Below are positions 23,124-33,002 of a DNA stretch of 35,972 nt, one piece after another. The stretch's first letter is position 1. Each line of letters opens with the position of its first letter. The DNA is from an uncultured Acidobacteriia bacterium (GTDB lineage: Bacteria > Acidobacteriota > Terriglobia > Bryobacterales > Bryobacteraceae). The stretch lies in NCBI GenBank assembly GCA_903828455.1, contig CAIKMJ010000036.1, forward strand, positions 1 to 35,972, given 5' to 3'. A program made the translations under genes and the position numbers. The notes below the pieces were generated by a model. That model ran no database searches. It was not told the origin of the DNA and saw nothing but the letters and a program-made list of their open reading frames with translations.

Positions 23124-24662
23124 TTGCTGCGCACGGAAAATCCGCGAATTCAGGCGCTGGCGGGCCTGGGAATCTTTCTCGCCGTCAGTCTCCTGTCCTT
23201 CTTTCTGACGGCTGACATTTTCCATCCCTCGATGGATGAGGGCATTTACCTCGAAGGCGCGCACCGCATTCTGCGTGGCGAAGCGCCTTACCGCGATTTC
23301 TTCGCCTACACCGGCCCGCTCGTTTACTGGGTACAGGCGCTGCTCGAAGCCGTCTTCGGCGTCAGCATTCGCTTCCTCCGGCTTCCCACTTCGATTGCGA
23401 TGGGCCTGACGGCGGCGGCGCTCTTCTGGCTTTCGCTGCGCCCGCTCGGATGGAAATTCGCGCTGGCGCTGCCCGCCGCGTTCGCCAGTCTGCGGCTGAC
23501 GCAGGTCCACCACTTCGACGTGAACCATCGCTGGCTGAGCACATCGCTGATGACGATGGGAACGGCCGTAGCCATCGATGCGGTACGCGCGGGCCGCGGC
23601 CGCCGGGCGTGGTTCGGCGCAGGCGCGCTGTTTGCCGCAGCCGCGTGGGCCACGCCGACTTACGTCATCCCGCTGCTGTTGCTTGCCGCGTGGCTCGCTT
23701 TCACTCCCGCGCTGCGCCGCTATATCGTCGCATTCGCCGCGGGCGTTGCGCTGGTCTCCGTGCCCGCCGCCGGATGGCTGGCCGCGCACGGCGCGCTGCT
23801 GCCGATGATCGTGAATCTGGGCTGGGCCGGAAGCCGATACCGAACCGCGAATTCGGTGCCGTACGGTTACTATCCGTTTGCGTTCAATTCGCTCAAGGGT
23901 CCGACGTCCTGGCTGATCGCCATCCAGCCGCTGGTTTCGGTCGTACTCATTCCGCTGACGCTCGCCCTCGGCGCGTGGGAGGTTTACCGGCGGCGCTGGG
24001 GCGCTGCTGAAGCCCTGCTTCTGCTGCTGGCGTTCGGGATGTTTCTCACCAGCTGGCCGCGCTGGGATGTGAACCTGCTGCTCGGCGTGATTCCGCTGTA
24101 TCTGGTGTTGTTCAGCACGTGGGCGCTGCAGCATCTGAACGACAGGCAGCAGAGCGCCGCATTTACCGCGGGGCTGTTGCTGCAGGTCGGCGCAACCACG
24201 TATTGTGCGTTTCTCCTGTTCTGGAGCATCGGCGCGGTGAGCGATTTCCAGTACTTCCCCACGCGCGTGGGCCAGTTGCGCAACGTGCCCGATGACGGGC
24301 AGGCCATGGCGGCGCTGGAACAGGCGATCCCGGCCGGCAGCAGCGCCTACGTTTTCCCCTACATGCCGCTGATGGGCTACATGCTGCGCACGGAAAACCC
24401 GACGTCGTACTCGTACCTGCAGCCCGGCATGATGTCGATCGACGACGAAGGAATTGTCCTGAACGAACTTCGCCGCAAGCCGCCGGAGTACATTCTGCGG
24501 CAGTACATTCCCGACGATCAGGTGCTGGAAGTGTGGCCCAACAGCGACCCCACCGCCATGCGCTTCCCGGCCATTGAAGATTTCATCAACTCCCGCTACA
24601 CCGAAACCGGCCACGTGCAGTGCACGCATTTCGCGATGGTCATTCTGCACCGCCGCGACTGA
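23124..24662 (+). CDS. GT-C-like integral membrane glycosyltransferase (putative)
   Basis: The 512-residue product has about ten to eleven membrane spans and, in the first periplasmic loop, SMDEGIYLEGAHRILRGE: an acidic motif typical of GT-C mannosyl/arabinosyl transferases that use polyprenyl-phosphate sugars. APYRDFFAYTGPLVYW follows, a familiar pattern of the same clan. A soluble C-terminal part (about residues 385-512) probably lies in the periplasm. The donor and acceptor are unknown. TTG 23124 is the only good start before the first helix; no ATG is in frame there. Confidence 0.7.
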   Translation: MLRTENPRIQALAGLGIFLAVSLLSFFLTADIFHPSMDEGIYLEGAHRILRGEAPYRDFFAYTGPLVYWVQALLEAVFGVSIRFLRLPTSIAMGLTAAALFWLSLRPLGWKFALALPAAFASLRLTQVHHFDVNHRWLSTSLMTMGTAVAIDAVRAGRGRRAWFGAGALFAAAAWATPTYVIPLLLLAAWLAFTPALRRYIVAFAAGVALVSVPAAGWLAAHGALLPMIVNLGWAGSRYRTANSVPYGYYPFAFNSLKGPTSWLIAIQPLVSVVLIPLTLALGAWEVYRRRWGAAEALLLLLAFGMFLTSWPRWDVNLLLGVIPLYLVLFSTWALQHLNDRQQSAAFTAGLLLQVGATTYCAFLLFWSIGAVSDFQYFPTRVGQLRNVPDDGQAMAALEQAIPAGSSAYVFPYMPLMGYMLRTENPTSYSYLQPGMMSIDDEGIVLNELRRKPPEYILRQYIPDDQVLEVWPNSDPTAMRFPAIEDFINSRYTETGHVQCTHFAMVILHRRD

Positions 24663-24676
24663 CATCGCTTACGGCT

Positions 24677-24766
24677 GGCCGATGTTCGCCTGACCGATGC
24701 TCGCCTGGCCGATGTTCGCCCGACCGATGTTCGCCTGACCGATGCTCGCCCGACCGATGCTCGTCT
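24677..24766 (-). repeat. 15-bp tandem array, six units, next to the S9 peptidase stop
   Basis: Six consecutive 15-bp units (starts 24677, 24692, 24707, 24722, 24737, 24752) of GRCCGATGYTCGCCY fill almost the whole gap between convergent genes. The last unit runs into the peptidase stop codon (24765-24767). Units differ at only one to four bases. No gene in this gap is likely. Confidence 0.92.
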
Positions 24767-26837
24767 ACCTGCCCGCGGCCGGCGCGCGCACCGGCTGACC
24801 CGGGCGCGTGGCGCGCGCCGGCTCCGGCTTACTGACCGCTTCTTCGCTCAGATTCTCGTTGAACCACGCGATGGTGCGGGTGACCAGATCCTTCACGTGC
24901 GCCGGCTGCCGGATCGCGTGGCCTTCGTCTTTGTAGACCACCAGTTCCGTCTTCACGCCGAGCGTCTTCAGCGCGTGCCAGAACTCTTCCGACTGCGGCG
25001 CCGGACATTCCGCGTCGCTGTCGCCCACCGCAATCAGCGTCGGGGTGTGCGCGTTGAGGATGAAATTCATCGGCGAGCTTTTCGCGTACACCTCCGGCAT
25101 GTCGTAGACCGACGCACCGAAATACGGAATCATCCACTGATCGATCCGGTTCTCGCCGTAGTAGCTTTGCCAGTTGGCAATGCCGGCGCCGGCAAAGGCC
25201 GCGTGGAAGCGCCGCGTCTGCGTCACCGCCCACATCGCCATGTAACCGCCGTAGCTCCAGCCCGCGATGCCAAGGCGGCGCGCATCCACCGGCAGCACCC
25301 GCAGCTGAGTGTCGAGACCGAGCAGAATGTCGCGCAGATCGCCGCGGCCGAAGTCACGAACGTTGGCCTTCGTGAAGGCCTCGCCGAATCCGAAGCTGCC
25401 GCGCGGATTGGGAAAGAAGACGAAGTACCCCTGGCTCGAAAGCACCGTCGCGTCGAACGCGCCCGGCCAGGCCGGCCGCTTCATGCCGGCCGGGCCGCCA
25501 TGTACCGAAACCACCAGCGGATACTTCTTCGCCGGATCGTAATTCAGCGGATAAATCATCCAGCCCTGCACGTCGAAATCGTCGCTGCGCCAGTGAATAC
25601 TTTCCGCCTTGCCCCACATCGGCGTCAAGGACGCGTTGGCGCGCGTCATCTGCGTCCACGCGCCCGCGGCGCCGGCCCACACTTCCGGCGGATTCGTCCA
25701 CGAATGGCGAACCGTCGCCACCACGGCTCCGTCCGCCGACACTGCCACCGGATCGGCGCCCGCCTGCAAAGTCTCGGCGCCCTTCCACACCGTGTTCGTC
25801 TCCCGGGACGCCGGATCCAGCGTGCCAATGGAAGTGCCGCCATCGGCCAGTTCCGCGAACAGAATCTTCCCGGAAGGCAGCCATTTCAGCCACGCTGCCG
25901 AGCCGTATCGTCCCGCCGTGAGATTGCGGGGCGGAAAGCCGCCGGTGCCGGACGGAATCACGAAAATATCGCCGCCCGTCGCGCCTTCGTCGCTCATCAG
26001 CCCGCCGATGAAGGCGATTTGTTTGCCGTCCGGCGAAAAGTGCGGCTCGGCAATCTGCAGCTCGGGTTGGTGTACCGAATGCGGTTCGCCGCCCGCGGCC
26101 CCGACGGTGTAGAGCCCCGCGATCCACCAATTGTTATCGCCGTTGCCCTTCGCCGCGGTATAGACGAGCTGCGCGGCATCGGGCGACCAGTCGTATTCAT
26201 ACACATATGTATCGGCCGGCGTGACTGGCGTCATTTCGCCCGTAGCCGCATCGACCACGACAAGGCGCTGCTCCACGTTCTGCTCGCCCGCCACGCCCGC
26301 GAGCTTCGCAGCCGGCTCACGCGGCCCCGCCGCATGCGTCGCGTTTTCCGTAAACAGCAGCGCGATCTTCGTGCCATCCGGCGACCAGCGCGGCCGCTGC
26401 GGGAATCCCTTCAGCCCGGTCAGCTTTTTCGCCGCCCCGCCGGGCTGCGCCACATAAACCTGCAGCTGGCCGGGCGTCTCGGCATCGGAAAGAAATGCCA
26501 TGCGGCCGCTGTTGGCGGACCACGCCACGCTGTGCGACGCCGCCGCGCTTTTCGAAGCCGCCGAGGCGCTCTTCGTAACTTCGACGCGCCGCGCCCCGGC
26601 CCCGCCGCGCGCCAGTTCCGTCCACCAAATCTCGGTGCCGGTCGCGGGCGAGCCATCCGGATTCCGCAGATTCACCGTCCAGGTGACGTAACGCCCGTCC
26701 GGCGAAACCGAAGCGTCGCGATACTGCGTGGTCCCGTCGATGGTCGCCAGCAGCTGCGGCACCGTCTGCGCCAGCGCTGGCACCGCGACGCATATTGGCA
26801 GTGCCCACAGCAGAAAGATTGCGCTTCGCTTCCTCAC
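24765..26837 (-). CDS. Secreted S9 prolyl-oligopeptidase-type peptidase
   Basis: The 690-residue serine peptidase has a signal peptide (basic VRKR, then [19 protein letters not shown]), an N-terminal propeller of WD40/TolB-like repeats (about 35-390) and a C-terminal alpha/beta hydrolase. Ser528 lies in GWSYGGYM, the acid in GDSDAECP and the His in DEGHAI. It resembles dipeptidyl/acylaminoacyl peptidases that trim short peptides in the periplasm. GTG 26837 gives a standard signal peptide and follows a -10 TACACT by six bases. GTG 26879 would add 14 residues and is less likely. A 15-bp array follows the stop. Confidence 0.88.
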   Translation of the reverse strand: MRKRSAIFLLWALPICVAVPALAQTVPQLLATIDGTTQYRDASVSPDGRYVTWTVNLRNPDGSPATGTEIWWTELARGGAGARRVEVTKSASAASKSAAASHSVAWSANSGRMAFLSDAETPGQLQVYVAQPGGAAKKLTGLKGFPQRPRWSPDGTKIALLFTENATHAAGPREPAAKLAGVAGEQNVEQRLVVVDAATGEMTPVTPADTYVYEYDWSPDAAQLVYTAAKGNGDNNWWIAGLYTVGAAGGEPHSVHQPELQIAEPHFSPDGKQIAFIGGLMSDEGATGGDIFVIPSGTGGFPPRNLTAGRYGSAAWLKWLPSGKILFAELADGGTSIGTLDPASRETNTVWKGAETLQAGADPVAVSADGAVVATVRHSWTNPPEVWAGAAGAWTQMTRANASLTPMWGKAESIHWRSDDFDVQGWMIYPLNYDPAKKYPLVVSVHGGPAGMKRPAWPGAFDATVLSSQGYFVFFPNPRGSFGFGEAFTKANVRDFGRGDLRDILLGLDTQLRVLPVDARRLGIAGWSYGGYMAMWAVTQTRRFHAAFAGAGIANWQSYYGENRIDQWMIPYFGASVYDMPEVYAKSSPMNFILNAHTPTLIAVGDSDAECPAPQSEEFWHALKTLGVKTELVVYKDEGHAIRQPAHVKDLVTRTIAWFNENLSEEAVSKPEPARATRPGQPVRAPAAGR

Positions 26838-26843
26838 AGCCAA

Positions 26844-26849
26844 AGTGTA
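26844..26849 (-). promoter_or_regulatory. -10-like TACACT of the S9 peptidase gene
   Basis: Minus-strand TACACT, six bases, then GTG 26837: the same hexamer and spacing as at 8632-8644. Confidence 0.4.
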
Positions 26850-26894
26850 CCCGGCTTTGCTCTGCTTCAGGAAAAGCACTGCGCCATTACAGGC

Positions 26895-27932
26895 TCAGCG
26901 CGCCGGGCGGCCTTCCATGATGCTCACCGGCCCCGGCGTCGCATGCACCGCCACCAGATCAAATCCTGCGCCGGCGAAAAGACTGCGGTATTCGGCTTCG
27001 GTCCGCTCGCGTCCGCCGGCCACCGCCAGCATTTCGAGATCGAGCATTTTGGCGAAGTCCGGCGCTCCCGGCGGCGTCACCACCATCTCGATCACCAGCA
27101 GCGTACCGTTGCCGCCCATCGCCGTTCGCGTGTTGCGCAGAATCGCCGTCGCCTTCTCGTCATCCCAGTCATGGATGATGTGCTTCATCATGTACGCATC
27201 GGCGCCCGCCGGCAGCGACTGAAAGAAATCGCCCGCCACCACCTCGCATCGATCCGCCACGGGCGAGGCGGCCACCGCGGCGCGTCCGCCCTCGCACACC
27301 GATTCCATGTCGAACAACACGCCGCGCAGGTTCGGGTAGCGCGCCAGCACCGTCCGCAGCAGGAAGCCGTGACCGCCCGCCACATCCACCAGCGTGTTGA
27401 ATTTTCCGAAGTCGTACGTTGCAGCCACCGCCGCGCTCGCCTGCGCCGAAAAGCTCGTCATGGCGCCATTGAAAACGGCCGCCTCTTCCGGATGCGCGCC
27501 GAAATACGCCCAGGCATCCATTCCGAACGCCCGCGAGACCCCCGTTTCACCGGTGCGAACCGAATGCCCCAGTTCGCCCCACGCTCCCCAGAGTCCCGGC
27601 ATCGACATGCACCAGGCGAATTCCCGCACCGACCCGGCAACATCCGATCGCAGGCACTCGGCAACCGCATTCAGCCCGAACACGCCCTCGCGAATCTCTT
27701 CGAAGACGCCAACGCTCGCCAGCGCCCGCAACAAACGGCCCAGCGACCCGGCATGCGCGCCCACCCGCGGCGCCAGGTCGGCCGCCGTCGCCGGTCCCGC
27801 CGCCAACTGATCCGCCAGGCCCAGTTCCGCCGCGACGCCGATCGCCCGCGAAACCCACTTGCCGGTCACCATCTGCAACAACTGCTCTGCCGGATTCGGC
27901 TGCCGCTCCGCACCGTTCATGCTGCCACCCAT
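26895..27932 (-). CDS. SAM-dependent O-methyltransferase (COMT family)
   Basis: A 345-residue class I methyltransferase with an N-terminal winged-helix dimerisation domain (about 1-95) and a Rossmann SAM domain. The SAM motif is [19 protein letters not shown], with the acidic residue at LFDMESV. The catalytic His is in [14 protein letters not shown]. This is the acetylserotonin/caffeate O-methyltransferase family (PF00891), which in bacteria usually methylates aromatic or polyketide hydroxyls. No biosynthetic cluster surrounds it, so the substrate is unknown. ATG 27932 or 27920 are both possible; open frame further upstream is not conserved-looking. Confidence 0.85.
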   Translation of the reverse strand: MGGSMNGAERQPNPAEQLLQMVTGKWVSRAIGVAAELGLADQLAAGPATAADLAPRVGAHAGSLGRLLRALASVGVFEEIREGVFGLNAVAECLRSDVAGSVREFAWCMSMPGLWGAWGELGHSVRTGETGVSRAFGMDAWAYFGAHPEEAAVFNGAMTSFSAQASAAVAATYDFGKFNTLVDVAGGHGFLLRTVLARYPNLRGVLFDMESVCEGGRAAVAASPVADRCEVVAGDFFQSLPAGADAYMMKHIIHDWDDEKATAILRNTRTAMGGNGTLLVIEMVVTPPGAPDFAKMLDLEMLAVAGGRERTEAEYRSLFAGAGFDLVAVHATPGPVSIMEGRPAR

Positions 27933-28037
27933 GTCTTTCGCCTTGCCTCCGGGACCAATTCTAGCGAAAGCACCCGCAGAATCAACAGGAAAGCCCCGAT
28001 ACCGCTCCACCGACCATTCCAGTCCGGATTTAACTCA

Positions 28038-28067
28038 TTGACGACAAAAGGAGCCATGCGCTACTAT
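28038..28067 (+). promoter_or_regulatory. isc operon promoter
   Basis: TTGACG (28038-28043), 18-base spacer, TACTAT (28062-28067). The transcript would start near 28074, giving a leader of about 22 bases. Downstream, GGAC and GTCC flank seven bases, a possible but weak IscR half-site pair. Confidence 0.5.
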
Positions 28068-28095
28068 CGATTCAGGACTACTTCGGTCCGGGTTC

Positions 28096-28572
28096 ATGCT
28101 AAAGCTCACCAAAAAGGCCGATTACGGGCTGATTGCCCTGCGCCACCTGGCCTCCGTGCCGGGTCAGACGGCCAATACGCGCGACATCGCCGATGCCTAC
28201 CGGCTGCCGGTGCCGCTGCTGGCCAAGGTGCTGCAGACGCTCACCCGCGCGGGCATCACGCAGTCGGTGGCAGGCACCAACGGCGGATACAAACTGGCCC
28301 GCGAGGCCTCGCGCATCTCGGCGCTCGAGGTGGTGCGCGCGCTGGATGGTCCCGTCATCCTGACCCACTGTTTTACCGAGCACGGCACCTGCGATCAGTC
28401 GGACGCCTGTACGGTGCGCGAACCCCTGCGCCGCGTCCACGAAGCCATACTCGACCTGCTCAACAAGTTCACCATTTCGGACCTCGCGGAATCGCCGGCG
28501 GCGCGCCTGACGCAGCTGCCCGTGCCCGCCGCCGCCATTTCATCGCAATCGGAATTCGAGGCAAGATCATGA
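28096..28572 (+). CDS. iscR: Rrf2/IscR-family Fe-S cluster regulator
   Basis: The 158-residue winged-helix protein ([13 protein letters not shown] at the N-terminus, recognition helix about 38-52) has the cluster cysteines Cys92, Cys99 and Cys105, matching E. coli IscR 92/98/104. The fourth ligand of E. coli, His107, is replaced by Arg108 (CTVREP). Histidines at 91 and 97 are nearby alternatives. It heads the isc operon and its TGA overlaps the iscS start as ATGA. It most likely senses Fe-S status and controls its own operon. Confidence 0.92.
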   Translation: MLKLTKKADYGLIALRHLASVPGQTANTRDIADAYRLPVPLLAKVLQTLTRAGITQSVAGTNGGYKLAREASRISALEVVRALDGPVILTHCFTEHGTCDQSDACTVREPLRRVHEAILDLLNKFTISDLAESPAARLTQLPVPAAAISSQSEFEARS

Positions 28573-29783
28573 AGACGCCACTTTATCTGGATAATCACGC
28601 CACCACGCGCATGGACCCCCGGGTCCTCGACGCGATGCTGCCCTACTTCACCGAACACTTCGGCAACGCCGCCAGCCGCAACCATGAATTTGGCTGGGCC
28701 GCCGAGCAGGCCGTCGACAAGGCGCGCAAGCAGATTGCCGACCTCATCGGCGCTTCGCCCCGCGAAATCGTCTTCACCAGCGGCGCCACCGAATCGGACA
28801 ACCTCGCCATCAAGGGCGTGGCCGAAATGTATGCCGAAAAAGGCAATCACATCATCACGGCGGCCACCGAGCACAAGGCCGTTCTCGATACCTGCAAGAA
28901 GCTCGAAAAGCACGGCTATCGCGTGACGTATCTGCCGGTGCTGGCCGACGGCCTCGTCGATCTCGACATGCTGCGCGAAGCGATCACCGATAAGACCATC
29001 CTCGTCAGCATCATGTATGCGAATAACGAGATCGGCGTGATCCAGCCGGTTGCCGAAATCGGCAGGCTCTGCCGCGAAAAGGGCGTGCTCTTCCACACGG
29101 ACGGCGTGCAGGCGATCGGCAAAGTGCCGGTGAACGTCGAGACCGACAACATCGACATCATGTCGATCACGGCGCACAAAATGTACGGCCCGAAAGGCGT
29201 AGGCGCGCTCTATGTCCGCCGGCGCAATCCGCGCGTGCAGCTCACCGCGCAGATGGATGGCGGCGGTCACGAACGCGGCATGCGTTCCGGCACGCTGAAC
29301 GTGCCCGGCATCGTGGGACTCGGCGAAGCCTGCGCCATCTGCCACCGTGAAATGGCGACCGAAATGCCGCGCCTGCAGGCCCTGCGCGACCGCCTGAAGA
29401 CGAAGCTGGAAGCCGGTCTCGATGAACTTTATCTCAACGGTTCGTGGGAGCACCGCCTGCCCAACAACCTCAACATGAGCTTCGCTTATGTGGAAGGCGA
29501 ATCGCTGCTCATGGGCATCAGCGACATCGCGGTATCGAGCGGCTCGGCCTGCACTTCGGCGACGCTCGAACCGAGCTACGTGCTCAAGGCGCTCGGCCTC
29601 GGCGACGACATCGCGCACTCTTCGATTCGCTTCGGCATCGGACGCTTCAACACGGAAGAAGAAATCGACTACGTGGCCGCGCGGCTCATCGAAGTGGTCA
29701 CCAAGCTGCGCGAACTTTCGCCGCTCTACGAAATGGCGAAAGAAGGCATCGACCTGAGCAAGGTCCAGTGGGCACACGACTAA
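28569..29783 (+). CDS. iscS: Cysteine desulfurase IscS
   Basis: PLP enzyme supplying sulfur from cysteine for Fe-S clusters. The product is 404 residues, as in E. coli. Lys204 in [10 protein letters not shown] binds PLP, and the sulfur-carrying Cys is residue 328 in [13 protein letters not shown], the same number as in E. coli IscS. The group I loop is full length. The same frame is open for almost 4 kb upstream, but that is antisense to the peptidase and methyltransferase genes; [16 protein letters not shown] at ATG 28569 is the true N-terminus and overlaps the iscR stop. Confidence 0.97.
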   Translation: MKTPLYLDNHATTRMDPRVLDAMLPYFTEHFGNAASRNHEFGWAAEQAVDKARKQIADLIGASPREIVFTSGATESDNLAIKGVAEMYAEKGNHIITAATEHKAVLDTCKKLEKHGYRVTYLPVLADGLVDLDMLREAITDKTILVSIMYANNEIGVIQPVAEIGRLCREKGVLFHTDGVQAIGKVPVNVETDNIDIMSITAHKMYGPKGVGALYVRRRNPRVQLTAQMDGGGHERGMRSGTLNVPGIVGLGEACAICHREMATEMPRLQALRDRLKTKLEAGLDELYLNGSWEHRLPNNLNMSFAYVEGESLLMGISDIAVSSGSACTSATLEPSYVLKALGLGDDIAHSSIRFGIGRFNTEEEIDYVAARLIEVVTKLRELSPLYEMAKEGIDLSKVQWAHD

Positions 29784-29810
29784 CAGACGAGAACGAGGGA
29801 GACAATCACC

Positions 29811-30224
29811 ATGGCATATTCCGAAAAAGTTCTGGATCATTACAATAACCCGCGTAACGTCGGGTCGCTCGACAAGAAGTCCGCCAACGTCGGCACCGGC
29901 ATGGTGGGCGCGCCCGAATGCGGCGACGTCATGAAGCTGCAGATTCAGGTCAACGAAGAGAACGGCATCATTGAAGATGCCAAATTCAAGACCTTCGGCT
30001 GCGGCAGCGCCATCGCCAGCTCCTCGCTCGCCACCGAATGGCTCAAGGGCAAGACGGTGGATGAAGCGCTCGCCATCCGCAACACCGACATCGTCAACGA
30101 ACTCAGCCTGCCGCCGGTGAAGATCCACTGTTCGGTGCTGGCCGAAGACGCCATCAAGGCCGCGATCAGCGACTATCGCGCCAAGCAGACGACGAAGACG
30201 GCGGCGGAACAGACGGTTGCCTGA
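29811..30224 (+). CDS. iscU: Fe-S cluster scaffold IscU
   Basis: The 137-residue scaffold has Cys37, Asp39, Cys64 and Cys107, the residues that hold the nascent cluster. LPPVK (100-104) is the chaperone-recognition motif bound by HscA, which is also encoded here. The start has a purine-rich GAGGGAG upstream (29795-29801). The C-terminus has a short Thr/Lys/Ala tail after SDYRAKQ. It lies 27 bases after iscS. Confidence 0.97.
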   Translation: MAYSEKVLDHYNNPRNVGSLDKKSANVGTGMVGAPECGDVMKLQIQVNEENGIIEDAKFKTFGCGSAIASSSLATEWLKGKTVDEALAIRNTDIVNELSLPPVKIHCSVLAEDAIKAAISDYRAKQTTKTAAEQTVA

Positions 30225-30225
30225 A

Positions 30226-30630
30226 GTGGTCGAAGAAGCCAAACCCGAACAGGCAGCGGAGACGGCGGCTCAGCACGCGGCTCAGCACGCCGAACAACAG
30301 CCGGCGCCCGGTATTGCCGTCACGCCGAAAGCCGTGCAGAAGATCCGCCAGACGTTCGCCAAAATGGGCGTCCAGGGCGGGCTGCGGCTCGGCGTGCTCG
30401 GCGGCGGCTGCTCCGGCCTGAGCTATCAGTTCAAGTTCGAGCCGGCGCCGCGCGCGCGCGATAACGTTTATGACTTCGACGGCGTGAATATCTACATCGA
30501 TCCCAAAAGCCTGCTCTATCTGCACGGCATGACGCTCGACTACAAGGAATCGCTCATGCAGTCCGGCTTCGTGTTTGAAAATCCCAACGCGAAGAAGAGC
30601 TGCGGCTGCGGGACGTCGTTCTCGGCATAG
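30226..30630 (+). CDS. iscA: A-type Fe-S carrier IscA (N-terminally extended)
   Basis: The HesB/IscA core (about residues 27-134) has all three conserved cysteines: GGGCSGLSYQF and CGCGTSF. Ahead of it is an extension of about 27 residues rich in Ala, Gln, His and Glu, including a duplicated AAQH. Typical IscA is about 107 residues, here 134. GTG 30226 follows the iscU stop by one base; TTG 30217, overlapping it, would add three residues. ErpA is the alternative name, but the operon position favours IscA. Confidence 0.9.
   Translation: MVEEAKPEQAAETAAQHAAQHAEQQPAPGIAVTPKAVQKIRQTFAKMGVQGGLRLGVLGGGCSGLSYQFKFEPAPRARDNVYDFDGVNIYIDPKSLLYLHGMTLDYKESLMQSGFVFENPNAKKSCGCGTSFSA
30265..30288 (+). repeat. 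12-bp duplication in the iscA N-terminus
   Basis: GCGGCTCAGCAC occurs twice in tandem (30265 and 30277), encoding AAQH twice within the N-terminal extension. Confidence 0.8.
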
Positions 30631-30633
30631 CGC

Positions 30634-31164
30634 ATGACCGCGGACTATTTTGCATTCTTCGGACTGCAGCCGGCTCTCGCCCTTGACCTGAAAGATCTGG
30701 AAAAACGCTTCCTCGATCTCAGCCGCCGGTACCATCCGGATCTGAACGCCCGGAAGCCGGCGGCCGAACGGGAAGCCGCACTCGAAGCTTCCGCCATTCT
30801 GAACGACGCCTACCGCACGCTTCGCGAACCCATTGCCCGCGCCATGTATCTGCTGAAGCGTGAAGGCTTCGACATCGGCGAGCAGACTACCAAAGACGTT
30901 CCGCCCGAACTGCTCGAAGAAGTCTTCGAGCTGAATATGGCGCTCGAAGAACTGAAAGACGGCGACACCGATGCCCTGCCCCAGATCGCGGCGGCTCGCG
31001 AGCGTTTTCTCGCATCGCGCAACGAGGTCGACGGGGAAATCGGGGCGAAATTCGCCGAGTGGGATGCGCAGCACAGCCGCGACACGCTGTCAGCCATCCG
31101 CGGCCTGCTCAACCGCCGCAAGTACATATCGAATCTGATCGAAAAGACCAATGTTCCAGATTGA
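30634..31164 (+). CDS. hscB: J-domain co-chaperone HscB
   Basis: The 176-residue protein has an N-terminal J-domain with the HPD motif at residues 34-36 (RRYHPDLN), then a C-terminal three-helix domain that binds IscU. It brings IscU to HscA and stimulates its ATPase. [15 protein letters not shown] at the N-terminus is typical. It starts three bases after iscA and overlaps hscA by 14 bases. Confidence 0.93.
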   Translation: MTADYFAFFGLQPALALDLKDLEKRFLDLSRRYHPDLNARKPAAEREAALEASAILNDAYRTLREPIARAMYLLKREGFDIGEQTTKDVPPELLEEVFELNMALEELKDGDTDALPQIAAARERFLASRNEVDGEIGAKFAEWDAQHSRDTLSAIRGLLNRRKYISNLIEKTNVPD

Positions 31165-32992
31165 GTTTGGCGAAAATGACGACAAAGTCGTCGGCATCGA
31201 CTTAGGCACCACCAACAGCCTCGTCGCATGGATGAACCTGACCAAGCCCGAAGTGCTGCCGGGCGAAGACGGCGACAAGCTCGTCCCCAGCGTCGTCTCG
31301 CTCACCACCGACGGCGCCATCATCGCCGGCAACGCCGCGCGCAAAGAGCTGATCGATCATCCCGACCGCACCATTTACTCGGTCAAACGCCTGATGGGAC
31401 GCGGCGTCGCCGACGTTCAGGACGAACTCAAACTCTTCCCGTTCCGCATTGCCGAAGGCAGCGATTCCGTCATCCAGGTCCGGCTCGGCGAAAGGACGTT
31501 CACTCCGCCCGAGGTTTCGGCGTTCGTTCTGAAGCAGCTGAAGAAGAATGCCGAAGCCGCCCTCGGCGCGCCGGTGACCAAGGCCGTCATCACCGTCCCT
31601 GCTTATTTCAACGATGCACAGCGCCAGGCCACGCGCGATGCGGGCCGCATCGCCGGTCTCGAGGTTCTCCGCCTGGTCAATGAACCCACCGCGGCGGCCC
31701 TCGCCTACGGGCTCGACAAGCGCAAGGAAGGCATCATCGCCGTTTACGATCTCGGCGGCGGCACCTTCGACATTTCCATCCTCAGGCTGCACGATGGCAT
31801 CTTCGAAGTGCTCGCCACCAACGGCGACACGCACCTCGGCGGCGACGACATCGATAACCGGCTGATGCGCATTGCGCTCGAAGACATCCAGAGCGAGTGG
31901 AAGGAAGATATTTCGCACTCCGGCGAGGCCGTCCAGACGCTGCGCCGCGACGTGATCGCGGCGAAGGAAGCGCTGTCGTTTGCGCCCGTCGTGCATCTGA
32001 AGTTTTCCTGGAACGGCAAAAGCTACGACCGCGAACTGACCCGCGAGCTTTTCGAAGGGCTGATCAAAGACATCGTCGACCGCACGCTCGGCCCCTGCCG
32101 CGACTGCATGAAAGACGCCGGCGTCACCCCCGAACAGATCGATGAAGTCGTCATGGTCGGCGGTTCCACCCGCATCCCGCTGGTGCGCAGCGCCGTCGAA
32201 GTGCTCTTCCGGGCGCGCCCGCACACGGAACTCAATCCCGATGAAGTCGTCGCCCTCGGCGCGGCGGTTCAGGCCGGCATCCTCTCCGGCACGGTGGAGA
32301 ACCAGCTGCTGCTCGACGTCACGCCGCTCTCGCTCGGCATCGAAATGTACGGCGGCGTGGTGTCAAAGCTGATCCACCGCAACTCCACCATCCCCGCCAG
32401 CGCCGGCGAAGTCTTCACCACCGGCGTCGACGGCCAGACGAACGTTCTCATCCACGTGCTGCAGGGCGAACGCGAACTGGCGAAGGACTGCCGCAGCCTC
32501 GCCCGCTTCGACCTGAAGGGCATCCCGCCCATGCCCGCCGGCATGGCCCGCATTGAAGTCCGTTTCCTGATCGACGCCAACGGTATTCTCAGCGTCACCG
32601 CGAAGGACGCCCGCACCGGCCAGGAGCAATCCATCGAAGTCAAACCTTCTTACGGATTAACCGACGAGCAGGTGGAAGCCATGATCGAAGCCTCCATCGA
32701 ACACGCGCAGGAAGATCTCGACGCCGCGCAGGTCGCCATGGCGCGGGTGGATGCCGACGGTATCCTCGCCGCTGTCGCCAAGGCCCAGCGCGACGCCGCT
32801 TACGACGGGCTCGACGGAGAAGAGCGCGCCTGCATCGAAGCCGCCATCCGCGAAGTGCAGGCCGTTTATCATTCCGACGACCATGAAAAGATTCGCGAGA
32901 AGATCGACTTACTCAACGAAGTGACTCGCGGCCTCGCCGAAACCATGATGAACACGGCCGTCCGCGGCGCTCTGCGCGGCACGCACGTATAA
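31151..32992 (+). CDS. hscA: Hsp70-type chaperone HscA
   Basis: The 613-residue chaperone releases clusters from IscU to target proteins. The ATPase domain shows [24 protein letters not shown] and [11 protein letters not shown]; the substrate-binding domain follows from about residue 385 with [12 protein letters not shown]. It is shorter than DnaK and lacks the disordered tail, as expected of HscA. Position after hscB and the LPPVK motif in IscU support the assignment. It is the last gene of the operon; ferredoxin and IscX are absent. Confidence 0.93.
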   Translation: MFQIEFGENDDKVVGIDLGTTNSLVAWMNLTKPEVLPGEDGDKLVPSVVSLTTDGAIIAGNAARKELIDHPDRTIYSVKRLMGRGVADVQDELKLFPFRIAEGSDSVIQVRLGERTFTPPEVSAFVLKQLKKNAEAALGAPVTKAVITVPAYFNDAQRQATRDAGRIAGLEVLRLVNEPTAAALAYGLDKRKEGIIAVYDLGGGTFDISILRLHDGIFEVLATNGDTHLGGDDIDNRLMRIALEDIQSEWKEDISHSGEAVQTLRRDVIAAKEALSFAPVVHLKFSWNGKSYDRELTRELFEGLIKDIVDRTLGPCRDCMKDAGVTPEQIDEVVMVGGSTRIPLVRSAVEVLFRARPHTELNPDEVVALGAAVQAGILSGTVENQLLLDVTPLSLGIEMYGGVVSKLIHRNSTIPASAGEVFTTGVDGQTNVLIHVLQGERELAKDCRSLARFDLKGIPPMPAGMARIEVRFLIDANGILSVTAKDARTGQEQSIEVKPSYGLTDEQVEAMIEASIEHAQEDLDAAQVAMARVDADGILAAVAKAQRDAAYDGLDGEERACIEAAIREVQAVYHSDDHEKIREKIDLLNEVTRGLAETMMNTAVRGALRGTHV

Positions 32993-33002
32993 GTTAGTCG
33001 GA

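Noticed and set aside
24620-24835. Small Cys-rich protein with repeated SPDRC
   Set aside because: The repeat is the 15-bp array read in one frame. The open frame starts inside the end of the membrane gene and ends inside the peptidase gene; there is no ribosome binding site.
24897-29783. A 1628-residue open frame on the plus strand ending in IscS
   Set aside because: Its first 3.6 kb are antisense to the peptidase and methyltransferase genes and give Arg/His-rich sequence with no domain. IscS homology starts exactly at ATG 28569, which overlaps the iscR stop.
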